DNA of 64,000 nt. It comes from Verrucomicrobiota bacterium. Its GTDB lineage: Bacteria > Verrucomicrobiota > Verrucomicrobiia > Verrucomicrobiales > Akkermansiaceae. The notes beneath the pieces were generated by a model that searched no databases, had not been told where the DNA came from, and saw only the letters and a program-made list of their open reading frames with translations. This document shows, piece by piece, positions 44,628-53,108 of this stretch. The number at the start of each line of letters is the position of its first letter. The first letter of the stretch is position 1. A program made the position numbers and the translations under genes. The stretch spans positions 1-64,000 of the forward strand of contig RDZR01000025.1 in assembly GCA_004294095.1 (NCBI GenBank). The letters are read 5' to 3'.

Positions 44628-46741
44628 AGCAGCTCTTTCGAGTTTTTGCCATTTTCAGCATCTGCCTTCATCATGCGTGGGCGGATCCAATCATCGGCGA
44701 GAAAATCTACACACGGGCAATTGAGATTCGTGCATTGCCGATCGATGTGGCCGGGCAAGCGCACCCAGTGCGTTTGGAAGGAATTTTAACGTTTATGGAT
44801 CCAGCGACCGGGATCGCATTTTTCCAAGATGAGACCAGCGGAATTTCACTCGATTTACCCAAGTATTCCCAACTGCCAAAGGAGCTAAAAATGGGCAGTA
44901 GGGTGATCGTGCAAGGTGTCACTTCTCGCGGGCTTTTTTTACCGTCCGTCGCTGGAATCGATGGCGGCATTCCCAAAATTGAAGTGTTAGATGAGGCTTC
45001 GATGCCGCCCAGCAAAGCTGTGCGCGGCCCAGATTTAATCGTGCCGAAAATGGATAGCCAGTGGATCGAGCTGTGGGGCATGGTGCGGCCTCCACCATCG
45101 ACTTACCGCAACGCGGCACTTACGGTGGAGACGGAAGGCCGCACGTTCTTCGTCTATTTGCCGGGAAATGCGACTCAGCGTGAAATCTCGCCCAATCTGT
45201 TAGGCGCGCCCGTGCGGATTCGCGCAGTCGCCGGAACCTTCGTCAATAGCGACCGCCAGATGACACGTCGCGTCTTGTTTTTGCCGTCCATGGAATTCAT
45301 CACTGCGGATTCGCGGCCCGAGATCGACGATCCATTCAGCAGCCCGCTTACCGTATTTGACGATCTTTTACGTGCCCAGACCGCAGGTGCCGGCGAGCGG
45401 GTGAAAGTGCGCGGAACGGTTCTGTTAGCACTGCCCAATGAAGGTCTTTATTTGCGAGAGAGCAGTGGCGGGGCGCTGCGAGTGCAGACTTCTCAAGAAT
45501 TTTCTGCGCCGATGGTGCGGCCAGGCGATGTGGTCGAAGCGGTTGGTTGGCCCGAAGCGAGCGACTTCCGGCCCGAATTGCGTGGTGGGCTTTTTAGAGT
45601 GATCGATCGCCAGCAACCGCTCCGTGCGCATCCAGAATCACTCTTAGAAATTCTCAGTGGGCGGCACCATGCGGACTATGTGGAACTAGAAGCTTCTTTG
45701 ATTGGAATTTCCGTCGAGCCATCCGGCATCAAGTTGTTGATGAATGATCATAACATTTTTTTTGAAGCACGCATTCCAGCGATGATCGCCACGGTGCCGG
45801 ATCCGCTGTGGGTTCGCGATAGCCGCCTTAAAATTCGAGGCATTGCTGAAAATGTGCCGAGCGACACTCTAACAAATCCACAAGTCAGCCAAACATTTTT
45901 TGTGAGAGTCAGCCAGCTTAGTGATATTGTTCTGTTAGAATCTCCACCGTGGTGGACGGCGCGGCACATGCTATGGCTGTTAGTTGGCACGTTGGGCTGC
46001 GGCTTGTTAGTGGCAAGTTGGGCATTTGCCTTGCGGCGGCGGGTGGCATATCAAACGAAAATTATTGAAAACCAAGTGCACCGAGAAGGCGTGCAGGAAG
46101 AACGCCAACGCCTCGCGCGGGAGTTGCATGATTCGTTAGAACAGGAAATGACCGGCGTCGGCCTACAGTTAGAAACGGCGATGGCTCGCTTGGAACACCA
46201 GCCAGAAGCTGCTCGCACTTCAGTGGAACGAGCCCGCCGCCTGCTTCACCGTGCGCAGCGCGAAACACGAGAAACGATTTGGGATTTGCGCAGTTCCCCC
46301 ACCGATCCGCACGTGTTGCCAAGTTATTTGGAAGAAATTCTTCAGCCACTCGCAGAATCAGCCGGTGCGGTGCTTCACGTCACCTGCGATGTCGCGGAAG
46401 CCGCCAAAGTCAGCAGCGGTTTGATGCATCACATAACTCGCGTCGCGAGCGAAGCAGTTGCCAACGCCACCAAGCATGGCCATGCGAAAAATGTGCGGCT
46501 AAATCTAACCATCGACGATTCAGAACTCTGCCTGCGCGTGCAAGACGATGGTTCAGGATTTATCCAAGCCGAAGCGCCCGGAGCACGCCAAGGCCACTTT
46601 GGTCTAACAGGCATGCAAGAACGTGCTGGCAAATGTGGTGGCTCAGTGCAAATTAGTAGTTCCATTGGTGCCGGAACTGAAATTTGTTTCCGTGCACCGC
46701 TTGAAAATGAAAGCCACCCAAATCATGAAACCATCAGTTGA
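44624..46741 (+). CDS. NarL-type sensor histidine kinase with OB-fold sensor
   Basis: 705 aa. A signal peptide leads into a periplasmic region of about 420 residues containing repeated OB-fold-like units (VRLEGILTFMDPATGIAFFQDETSG, VKVRGTVLLALPNEGLYLRESSG, VELEASLIGISVEP). One span lies at about 448-470. The HisKA_3 box is RLARELHDSLEQEMTGVGLQLE with His near 500. The ATPase part shows ASEAVANATKHGHAKNV (about 608) and DDGSGF (about 641). Cognate to the next gene, a LuxR-type regulator. The sensed ligand is unknown. Confidence 0.9.
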   Translation: MKQLFRVFAIFSICLHHAWADPIIGEKIYTRAIEIRALPIDVAGQAHPVRLEGILTFMDPATGIAFFQDETSGISLDLPKYSQLPKELKMGSRVIVQGVTSRGLFLPSVAGIDGGIPKIEVLDEASMPPSKAVRGPDLIVPKMDSQWIELWGMVRPPPSTYRNAALTVETEGRTFFVYLPGNATQREISPNLLGAPVRIRAVAGTFVNSDRQMTRRVLFLPSMEFITADSRPEIDDPFSSPLTVFDDLLRAQTAGAGERVKVRGTVLLALPNEGLYLRESSGGALRVQTSQEFSAPMVRPGDVVEAVGWPEASDFRPELRGGLFRVIDRQQPLRAHPESLLEILSGRHHADYVELEASLIGISVEPSGIKLLMNDHNIFFEARIPAMIATVPDPLWVRDSRLKIRGIAENVPSDTLTNPQVSQTFFVRVSQLSDIVLLESPPWWTARHMLWLLVGTLGCGLLVASWAFALRRRVAYQTKIIENQVHREGVQEERQRLARELHDSLEQEMTGVGLQLETAMARLEHQPEAARTSVERARRLLHRAQRETRETIWDLRSSPTDPHVLPSYLEEILQPLAESAGAVLHVTCDVAEAAKVSSGLMHHITRVASEAVANATKHGHAKNVRLNLTIDDSELCLRVQDDGSGFIQAEAPGARQGHFGLTGMQERAGKCGGSVQISSSIGAGTEICFRAPLENESHPNHETIS

Positions 46742-47369
46742 AAATCATCGAATTCTGTTAGTGGATGATCATTTTGTCGTTAGGCTTGGCTTGGCAGATT
46801 TGCTTTCGACCGAGCCCGGCTTCGATGTGGTTGGAGAAGCATCGGATGGCGACGAGGCTTTGGAATTATTTTTGCAACTCAAGCCAAGCATCACCGTCAT
46901 CGATTTTGATTTGCCCAAGACCACGGGCCCAGAAGTCGTGAAAAAAATCCGCCAACACGATGCCCATGCGCGAGTGTTGATGCTCACGGTTTCTACTGCG
47001 GAAGAATCCATTTGGCGCTCGGTGGAAGCAGGCGTCGGCGGTTATGTGGTGAAGTCTGCCCCACGAGATGAAATCATCCAAGCGGTGCGCGAAGTGAGCT
47101 GCGGGCGTGATTTTTTCCCTGCGGAAATTGCCAAAAAAATTCTAGCTCGCCGCCGCCGCCCATCGCTCAGTCCACGAGAGAACGATGTGCTGCGTTGCCT
47201 AGTTTCCGGACTTGCTAACAAAGAAATCGCAGACCACCTCGGCCTCGCTGAGCCGACCGTCAAAATGCACTTGGTTTCTATTTTTGAAAAACTCGGGGCT
47301 CGAGATCGCACACAAGCCGCAATGCTCGCTCTGCAACGTGGATTGATTGCGCCTAACCAATCAATCTAA
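46707..47369 (+). CDS. LuxR/NarL-family response regulator
   Basis: Receiver domain: acidic pair in ILLVDDHFVVRLGLADLL, phospho-acceptor Asp in ITVIDFDLPKTTGPEV (about residue 67), Thr in LMLTVSTAEES and Lys in GYVVKSAPRDE. C-terminal HTH_LuxR: LSPRENDVLRCLVSGLANKEIADHLGLAEPTVKMHLVSIFEKLGARDRTQA (about 153-205). The track start at 46623 lies inside the kinase; ATG 46707 or 46725 fits the receiver domain. It overlaps the kinase 3' end, forming a two-component pair. Confidence 0.93.
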   Translation: MKATQIMKPSVENHRILLVDDHFVVRLGLADLLSTEPGFDVVGEASDGDEALELFLQLKPSITVIDFDLPKTTGPEVVKKIRQHDAHARVLMLTVSTAEESIWRSVEAGVGGYVVKSAPRDEIIQAVREVSCGRDFFPAEIAKKILARRRRPSLSPRENDVLRCLVSGLANKEIADHLGLAEPTVKMHLVSIFEKLGARDRTQAAMLALQRGLIAPNQSI

Positions 47370-47519
47370 CAGATCAACTTTCTCGCGCGTCAATGTATCG
47401 AGATTCGGAGCGGCGCAAGCAAAAGTCGCCCGGGCAAAACTTTTCCATGCGCCAGGTGAAATGGGGTATTTCTTGTATTGGTCTTTCACGACTGAACCCA
47501 AAAACAAGCAAACAAATAT

Positions 47520-48029
47520 ATGAAAATGATACCCATCCTCGCGACTGCTCTCATGGCATGTTCGCTCGTCTCAATCAATCATTCATTCGCTGCTGAGGCG
47601 GCTGAGGCACCTGCAAAGCCCGACCTCATCGAAGTCGCGTCTGGCGCTGAAGATTTTTCGACTCTAGTCGCCGCAGTGAAGGCGGCTGGCCTGGTTGAAA
47701 CACTGAAAGGCACAGGGCCATTCACTATTTTCGCTCCGAACAATGCCGCATTCGCAGCGCTGCCTGAAGGAACGGTCGAATCGCTCTTAAAACCGGAAAA
47801 CAAAGAAAAGCTCACCGCGATTCTTACCTACCATGTCATTCCAGCCAAAGTCATGGCCGCCGATGTGGCAGCAGGTGAAGTGGCAACCGTGCAAGGTGGC
47901 AAAGTCACCATCGCAGTGGCAGATGGTAAAGTGACTGTCGATGGTGCCAATGTGGTCCAAACCGATGTGGTCGCATCCAATGGCGTGATCCACGTGATCG
48001 ATAAGGTTATCATGCCAAAATCCGAGTAA
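47520..48029 (+). CDS. Secreted fasciclin-domain protein
   Basis: 169 aa: a signal peptide ([20 protein letters not shown]) then one FAS1 domain with [50 protein letters not shown] and [16 protein letters not shown]1 domains mediate surface adhesion or matrix binding. The C-ending codons and strong regular usage suggest good expression. Monocistronic: spacer of 150 nt upstream, terminator at 48060 downstream. Confidence 0.93.
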   Translation: MKMIPILATALMACSLVSINHSFAAEAAEAPAKPDLIEVASGAEDFSTLVAAVKAAGLVETLKGTGPFTIFAPNNAAFAALPEGTVESLLKPENKEKLTAILTYHVIPAKVMAADVAAGEVATVQGGKVTIAVADGKVTVDGANVVQTDVVASNGVIHVIDKVIMPKSE

Positions 48030-48059
48030 ATTTTTCCCAGAAAATTTCTCAATTCCTGA

Positions 48060-48095
48060 TGTGCTCCGGAGGCTAATTCTGGAGCACATTTTTTG
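48060..48095 (+). terminator. Terminator after fasciclin gene
   Basis: Perfect 8-bp stem TGTGCTCC / GGAGCACA with a 13-nt loop and six T, 30 nt after the stop. Confidence 0.92.
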
Positions 48096-48185
48096 TCTGG
48101 CATCCATCAATCCCTGCTTTTTCGATGGGTCATGAAAATAGGGATTGCCAACCAACGCGGTGATTCCTAGTGTCCCGCTTTCCAA

Positions 48186-48275
48186 GGGCAGGTGTCAGAG
48201 TGGTCGAATGAGCACGCTTGGAAAGCGTGTGTAGCAGTAATGTTACCGAGGGTTCGAATCCCTCCCTGTCCGCCA
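48186..48275 (+). tRNA. tRNA-Ser (anticodon GGA)
   Basis: Class II tRNA of 90 nt with CCA encoded. The acceptor stem is GGGCAGG / CCTGTCC (one G-T pair) and the anticodon stem CACGC / GCGTG with loop TTGGAAA. A long variable arm (TGTAGCAGTAATGTTACC) follows, then the T-arm GAGGG TTCGAAT CCCTC. It reads UCC/UCU codons. Confidence 0.96.
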
Positions 48276-48306
48276 TTTTTCATGAGCTTTTCACGAGCTC
48301 AATGGG

Positions 48307-48603
48307 ATGCTTTTCTCCAAGGAATACGGCCACTGCCACCGTCTGGTGGTTTATGAAAAACTGGGCATTCCAAATCAACTGCTACATTTCAAAGGCAAGG
48401 CTTTTGAATTGTGCGCCGAGGATCTAGTGAGCGAAGAATTGTGTGATTTTGCCACCCAGGTTACCTGGTCTTTCTACACCATGCCCTGCACCGCGACTAA
48501 TAAGTGCGCCACAGTTTGCCGTAGTGCGGCGGAGATAGGTGGTGGAATCGACAATTTGCGGAAGCAGCTTGGACTAGATCGTCATCTACGGTGCTTCCCA
48601 TAG
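48307..48603 (+). CDS. Possible small hypothetical protein or gene remnant, 98 aa
   Basis: ORF starting 31 nt after the tRNA. The first 50 residues (HRLVVYEKLGIPNQLLHFKGKAF, EDLVSEELCDFATQVTWSF) look like real protein and faintly recall the C-terminal end of an alpha/beta hydrolase. The rest is Cys-rich and odd. It overlaps the convergent CDF gene by 18 nt. It could be a truncated gene left next to a tRNA. Low certainty. Confidence 0.33.
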   Translation: MLFSKEYGHCHRLVVYEKLGIPNQLLHFKGKAFELCAEDLVSEELCDFATQVTWSFYTMPCTATNKCATVCRSAAEIGGGIDNLRKQLGLDRHLRCFP

Positions 48604-49539
48604 TTGCTTGATGTGTTCCGACGATTTTGGTTCGAGATGGGAAATGACGCGAATGTTCGGCTGGTAGAGATCCGCGATGGCGGCTTCAAGCTGGGTCGCC
48701 AATTCATGAGCATGCTTCACCGTCATTGCATCATCAAAAATAAGGTGGAATTCCACCCAGTGCAGCGTGCCAGAATGACGGCAGCGCAAGTTATGATAAG
48801 AAAGTCCCATAGCACTGGTCTCGCGATCTAACAGCTCGGAAATGGTTTTTTCCACAGCAACGTCCGCCTCATCTAGCAGACCTGATAGGCTCTTGCGCAC
48901 AAGTCGCAGGCCGACGTATAGGATGTTGGCGGCGGCAATAATTGCAATCACGGGATCCCACCATGGCCACTGAGTGAAATGATAAAGTGCCAAGGAAATC
49001 AAGGCCGCGACGCTAGTCCACACATCAGTGAGCAAATGGAGCGCGTTCGCTCGCAGCAGCGGTGAGCCATCAAATCGCGCAAGACGCAGCAAACAGCCAG
49101 CTAAGGTGGCTTGCACCAAAGCGACGCCGAGGGTAATCGCCACGCCCAAGCCGAGGTGGTGAATTTCCACTCCGTAAATGAATTGTTTCACCGCTTGATA
49201 GATGACCCAAATCGCCGCGGCTCCGATCAATGCACCCTCGAACCCGGAAGAGACGTAAGACACTTTATCGTGGCCAAAATGGTGAGTGCGGTCTGCTGGT
49301 TTTCGCGCAAAACGCAGCGCCCACGCCGCAAATGCAACGGCCAATACGTGCACCACCGATTCCGCTGCATCCGAGTAAATTGCCGAGGAATCGGTCATCA
49401 CCGCAGCGGTGACCTTGGCTGCTAATACTCCGAGTGCGATGACAATTGACGCATCGAGCAATCGCTTTTGCCAACGCTCATAATTCACAAATAAATTCTG
49501 AATGATTTGCTGTTTTTTAACAAGGCCGAAACCATCCAT
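48586..49539 (-). CDS. Cation diffusion facilitator (CDF) metal exporter
   Basis: 317-aa inner membrane transporter with about six spans and a C-terminal ferredoxin-like cytoplasmic domain. Metal-site helices are TDSSAIYSDAAESVVHV (span 2) and LLRANALHLLTDVWTSVAALI (span 5), together with a His-rich loop DRTHHFGHDKVSYVSSG. The C-terminal SGTLHWVEFHLIFDDAMTVKHAHELATQLEAAI is typical. FieF-like; exports Zn, Fe or Mn in exchange for protons. Metal specificity not fixed by the sequence. Confidence 0.92.
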   Translation of the reverse strand: MDGFGLVKKQQIIQNLFVNYERWQKRLLDASIVIALGVLAAKVTAAVMTDSSAIYSDAAESVVHVLAVAFAAWALRFARKPADRTHHFGHDKVSYVSSGFEGALIGAAAIWVIYQAVKQFIYGVEIHHLGLGVAITLGVALVQATLAGCLLRLARFDGSPLLRANALHLLTDVWTSVAALISLALYHFTQWPWWDPVIAIIAAANILYVGLRLVRKSLSGLLDEADVAVEKTISELLDRETSAMGLSYHNLRCRHSGTLHWVEFHLIFDDAMTVKHAHELATQLEAAIADLYQPNIRVISHLEPKSSEHIKQLWEAP

Positions 49540-49726
49540 CCATTTTTATGAAAAAATCGATTGCGTTTTGTTAGCACAAGGCATCGGATTATTTTCTGCG
49601 GTTGCCTCATCATTTTTAAAATAATCACTTCAATTTTCTTGCATTCTCGCGAGTGGGAAGCTTCATTGCGCCTCCAACCTTAACCTTAGGACGATTGGGC
49701 ATCCGCTCAATCCATCCCCGACTTAT

Positions 49727-49984
49727 ATGAACAAACAAGAAATTAACTTAAACGACTTTAAACTTCACGAAGGCGATACTGGCAGCTCAGGCTATCAAGT
49801 GGCACTTCTTACCTCACGGATTCTTCATCTCACCGAGCATTTGAATCAAAATAAAAAAGATTTCTCTTCGCGCCGCGGCCTTCTGACGATGGTTTCTCAG
49901 CGCCGCAAGTTGCTCGATTATATCAAAAAAGGATCCGAAGAACGCTACCAGCAACTCATCCAAGGGTTAGGTCTGCGCCGCTAA
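49727..49984 (+). CDS. rpsO: 30S ribosomal protein S15
   Basis: 85 aa, close to the usual 88-89. Core blocks: [50 protein letters not shown] and [13 protein letters not shown], which binds the 16S central domain and helps the 30S-50S bridge. No clear Shine-Dalgarno precedes the ATG (ACTTATATGAAC). Followed by pnp, the classic order, with a strong hairpin in the spacer. Confidence 0.97.
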   Translation: MNKQEINLNDFKLHEGDTGSSGYQVALLTSRILHLTEHLNQNKKDFSSRRGLLTMVSQRRKLLDYIKKGSEERYQQLIQGLGLRR

Positions 49985-49999
49985 TCAACCAATCTCAGC

Positions 50000-50030
50000 A
50001 ATCAGCCACGGACGTTTTCCGTGGCTGATT
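50000..50030 (+). promoter_or_regulatory. rpsO-pnp intercistronic hairpin
   Basis: A 13-bp perfect stem, AATCAGCCACGGA / TCCGTGGCTGATT, with a 5-nt loop, without a T-tract. It lies 16 nt after rpsO. In enteric bacteria this spacer has RNase III processing and PNPase autoregulation signals; a similar role is inferred here. It may also be a weak terminator. Confidence 0.75.
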
Positions 50031-50192
50031 TGCGATAGGCCACTTTGCCATCATCAACCCGCGCAAAGTGCCTAGGCGATTTCTAATTCGCTCGATCCAA
50101 TTTCGAGCACCTGTCATCGCCAACTCTAAATGATGATCTCCGCACAGGGCGGGGACATCTTGCATGCACGAAATAAGAAGAAATAAGAAACT

Positions 50193-52340
50193 ATGAATAT
50201 CCATACACTCACGGCCGACGTCGGCACCAACCCGATGACGTTCGAAACCGGCAAAATTGCCAAACTCGCCGATGGCGCCGTCACCGTCCGCTGCGGCGAC
50301 ACCATCATCCTCGTCACCGCCGTTTCCGCCACCAAGGTGAAATCCGGCCAGACCTGGTTCCCACTTTCCGTGGAATATAAGGAAAAAGCCACCGCTGCCG
50401 GCGTCTTCCCCGGCGGCTACTTCAAGCGCGAAGGCCGCCCAACCGAAAAGGAAATCCTCACCTGCCGCATGACGGACCGCCCACTGCGCCCGTTGTTCCC
50501 AAAAGGTTACCTCTACGAAACCCAAATCGTCGCCATCCTTCTCAGCGCCGACGGCATCAATGACTCGGACATCCTCTCGATGAACGGAGCCTCCGCCGCC
50601 CTCTGCCTTTCCGACATCCCATTCGCAGGCCCCATCGGTGCCGTGCGTGTTGGTCGCGTGGACGGAAAATTTGTCATCAATCCTACCCACGACCAGCGTG
50701 CGGATTCCGATCTCGACCTCATCTACGTCGGCGACAAGACCAACGTCATCATGATCGAAGGCCAAGCCGACGAAATCCCAGAAGACGAATTCATCAAGGC
50801 CCTTCACTTCGCCCAAGAAGCCGTCACCAAACTAGTCGCCGCTCAGGAAGAACTCGTGAAACTCGCCGGCAAGGAAAAGCGTTCCTACGAACTCACCGTC
50901 GCCAAAGACAACCTGCTCGAAATCGCCTACGAAATCGCCGGTGACCGCATCGAAGCCGCCATCTACGCACCATCGAAAACCGAGCGTTCCAAGAAAGTCG
51001 GAGCTCTCCGCGACGAAGTGGAAGCCGCCATCAAAGAGCGTGCTCCCGAGGCCACCGACTTCGACGTCGAGCAAGCCTTCGAATACCTTCAGAAAAAGGC
51101 ATTCCGCATCTCCATCATGGAAAAAGGTGTCCGTGCAGACGGCCGCAGCATCAACGACCTTCGCGTCCTCTACGGAGAAGTCGGCACCCTGCCGATGGTT
51201 CATGGTTCCGCCATTTTCTCCCGTGGAGAAACCCAAGCACTTGCCATCACCACCCTCGCCCCAGCTGACGAAAAACAACATTTCGACAACTACGCCGGTG
51301 GCGAAGACGAGAAGCGCTTCATCCTCCACTACAACTTCCCTCCATTCTCCGTCGGCGAATGCGGACGCATGGGTGGCATCAACCGCCGCGAAATCGGCCA
51401 CGGTTCGCTTGCCGAGCGCTCCATCGAGCCTGTGATCCCAGACGAATCCGTCTTCCCCTACGCCATCCGCGTTTCCTCGGAAGTCATGGAATCCAACGGC
51501 TCCACCTCGATGGCCTCCGTTTGCGCAGGCACCATGGCACTCCTCGATGCCGGTGTCCCGCTCATCCGTCCCGTCGGTGGTATTTCCGTCGGTCTCGTCA
51601 CCGACTTCAACGAAGACGGCACCCTCAAGGAGCACAAAATGCTGCTAGACATCATCGGTTCCGAAGACTTCTACGGCGACATGGACTTCAAACTCTGTGG
51701 CACCGACGAAGGCGTCACCGGCTATCAGCTCGACCTCAAGCTCCCGGGCCTCCCGCTCGCCATGCTCGAAGAAGCGATTCACATCGCCAAGGCCGGGCGC
51801 ACCAAGGTCATCGCCAAAATGGCCGAGTCCATCGTTGAGCCAAAGCAGCTCAGCCCGCACGCCCCACGCATTGTTTCCGTCAAGATCCCAGCAGACCGCA
51901 TTGGCGAGCTCATCGGACCTGGTGGCAAAAACATCAAGGGCATCCAGGCCGAGTCCGGCGCCGAGATCAACATCGAAGACGACGGCACCGTGCATATCTA
52001 CGCTTCCAAACAAGAAGGCCTCGATCGCGCCAAATCGATGATCGATCGCATGTTCCAGGAAATCGAAGTGGGCAAGGTTTACACCGGCAAGGTCGTTTCC
52101 ATCACCCAGTTCGGTGCCTTCATGGAAGTGCTCCCTGGCAAAGACGGACTCGTCCACGTCTCCGAGTTGGCCGAAGGCCGCACGGAGAAGGTCGAAGACA
52201 TCGTCAAAAAAGGTGACGTCATCACCGCCAAATGCCTCGGAGTTGACGAAAAAGGCCGCGTAAAAATGTCCCGCCGCGCCTGGCTCCGCGACCAAGCCGC
52301 TGCTGAGGCAGAGGCCCAGCCGCCAGTAGCTGCCGAATAA
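50193..52340 (+). CDS. pnp: Polynucleotide phosphorylase
   Basis: 715-aa trimeric 3'-5' exoribonuclease of RNA turnover. Two RNase PH domains (N-terminal with GGYFKREGRPTEKEILTCRMTDRPLRPLFP; second with GVRADGRSINDLR and FSRGETQALAITTLAP, then DIIGSEDFYGDMDFK with the metal Asp). KH domain has KIPADRIGELIGPGGKNIKGIQAESG (about 565-590). S1 domain is VYTGKVVSITQFGAFMEVLPGKDGLVHVSELAEGR (about 628-662). Codon usage is strongly C-ending, unlike its neighbours, as in highly expressed genes, and it has no GTTAGA/TCTAAC word. The whole-length antisense frames in the track are shadows. Confidence 0.98.
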   Translation: MNIHTLTADVGTNPMTFETGKIAKLADGAVTVRCGDTIILVTAVSATKVKSGQTWFPLSVEYKEKATAAGVFPGGYFKREGRPTEKEILTCRMTDRPLRPLFPKGYLYETQIVAILLSADGINDSDILSMNGASAALCLSDIPFAGPIGAVRVGRVDGKFVINPTHDQRADSDLDLIYVGDKTNVIMIEGQADEIPEDEFIKALHFAQEAVTKLVAAQEELVKLAGKEKRSYELTVAKDNLLEIAYEIAGDRIEAAIYAPSKTERSKKVGALRDEVEAAIKERAPEATDFDVEQAFEYLQKKAFRISIMEKGVRADGRSINDLRVLYGEVGTLPMVHGSAIFSRGETQALAITTLAPADEKQHFDNYAGGEDEKRFILHYNFPPFSVGECGRMGGINRREIGHGSLAERSIEPVIPDESVFPYAIRVSSEVMESNGSTSMASVCAGTMALLDAGVPLIRPVGGISVGLVTDFNEDGTLKEHKMLLDIIGSEDFYGDMDFKLCGTDEGVTGYQLDLKLPGLPLAMLEEAIHIAKAGRTKVIAKMAESIVEPKQLSPHAPRIVSVKIPADRIGELIGPGGKNIKGIQAESGAEINIEDDGTVHIYASKQEGLDRAKSMIDRMFQEIEVGKVYTGKVVSITQFGAFMEVLPGKDGLVHVSELAEGRTEKVEDIVKKGDVITAKCLGVDEKGRVKMSRRAWLRDQAAAEAEAQPPVAAE

Positions 52341-52378
52341 TCAGATGCGACCCTACTGTCGCTAAAAAATCATCCAAC

Positions 52379-52414
52379 CAAACCGGCGTCCTGACAAGGG
52401 CCGCCGGTTTTTTT
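52379..52414 (+). terminator. Terminator after pnp (first copy)
   Basis: Stem AACCGGCG / CGCCGGTT around a 13-nt loop, followed by T-rich sequence, 40 nt after the pnp stop. A related copy lies at 52768-52800. Confidence 0.88.
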
Positions 52415-52455
52415 GTGGACTCATACCGCCACGCATATAGATCTCTGGAAATTAA

Positions 52456-52537
52456 GGAGAAGGGGTTTTCAACCCCTTTCTTCACAGTGGCACTGAGAAC
52501 ACCCTTGCCCGTGAAAGGGGTTGCAAACCCCTTCTCC
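52456..52537. repeat. Nested inverted repeat, MITE/REP-like
   Basis: Left arm GGAGAAGGGGTTTTCAACCC (continuing CTTTCTTCAC) and right arm GTGAAAGGGGTTGCAAACCC (continuing CTTCTCC) are near-perfect inverted copies around a 25-nt centre. Each arm is itself a palindrome (AGGGGTTTTCAACCCCT and AAGGGGTTGCAAACCCCTT). It lies between the two copies of the pnp 3' end. Confidence 0.75.
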
Positions 52538-52629
52538 ACAGCCTCCGGCGCATCCGCCGTGGATTTCTCCAATCCGATATAGCTGCAATCTAGCAAGCGA
52601 TCCTCTGCCGGGCTGATAGACAACTAGGC

Positions 52630-52722
52630 GGGAACGTCTTGATCCATATTACCGAACTCGCCGAAGGCCGTGTGAAAATGCCCCGCCGCGCCTAACTCCG
52701 CGACCAAGCCGCCGCCGAGTAA
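52630..52722 (+). pseudogene. Decayed duplicate of the pnp 3' end
   Basis: Reads GNVLIHITELAEGRVKMPRR then A, stop, LRDQAAAE, stop. It matches two pieces of pnp, GKDGLVHVSELAEGR and GRVKMSRRAWLRDQAAAE, joined at the shared AAGGCCG word with 89 nt missing. The Trp codon of the original has become a stop. The downstream spacer and terminator were copied as well. Confidence 0.85.
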
Positions 52723-52725
52723 AGA

Positions 52726-52800
52726 GTAGCGACAATCCTGTCGCTACAAATTTTTCCATCCAACCAAACCGGCATCTTCACGAGTGCTGCTGGTTTTTTG
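52726..52800 (+). terminator. Duplicated hairpin and terminator of the pnp copy
   Basis: Holds a 9-bp hairpin GTAGCGACA / TGTCGCTAC (52726-52747), then CCATCCAACCAAACCGGCAT, the same words as after pnp. A second stem, ACCGGCA / TGCTGGT, and six T follow. The first copy after pnp has weaker versions (GCGAC / GTCGC). Confidence 0.78.
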
Positions 52801-53108
52801 TTTTCAACGTATATCCAACGAAGACGGATCGAACCAGTTTTAGGAACGGTTTGAAGCTGGAGAGCTGGACTCAGGATGGGAATGGATGTTCCTAGGTGTT
52901 TGGTCGTGATCACTTTGGTGGCAGCTTCGGTTGGGAAACGAGTAAGATTTTATTGTTTGTGCCACTGGTAATTTCCGCAAAATCAGCGCTCAAAATTTGC
53001 TTGATGCAGCGATCTTGGATCGATTGATCAACGGTAAACCCATTTGTGGTTGGAAATCATCTAACTGTGCGTTTCGCGTTGAACTGGAATCGATTTCATG
53101 ACAATTCC
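52801..53108. other. 308-nt spacer, no supported gene
   Basis: After the second terminator I see only short broken frames. The last 60 nt before the ankyrin gene should hold its promoter; no strong -10/-35 pair stands out. Confidence 0.5.

Noticed and set aside
50832-52295. Long minus-strand ORFs (267 and 216 aa) opposite pnp
   Set aside because: They are antisense shadows created by the strongly C-ending codons of pnp; their composition (Gly/Asp/Phe/Val rich) is unlike real proteins.
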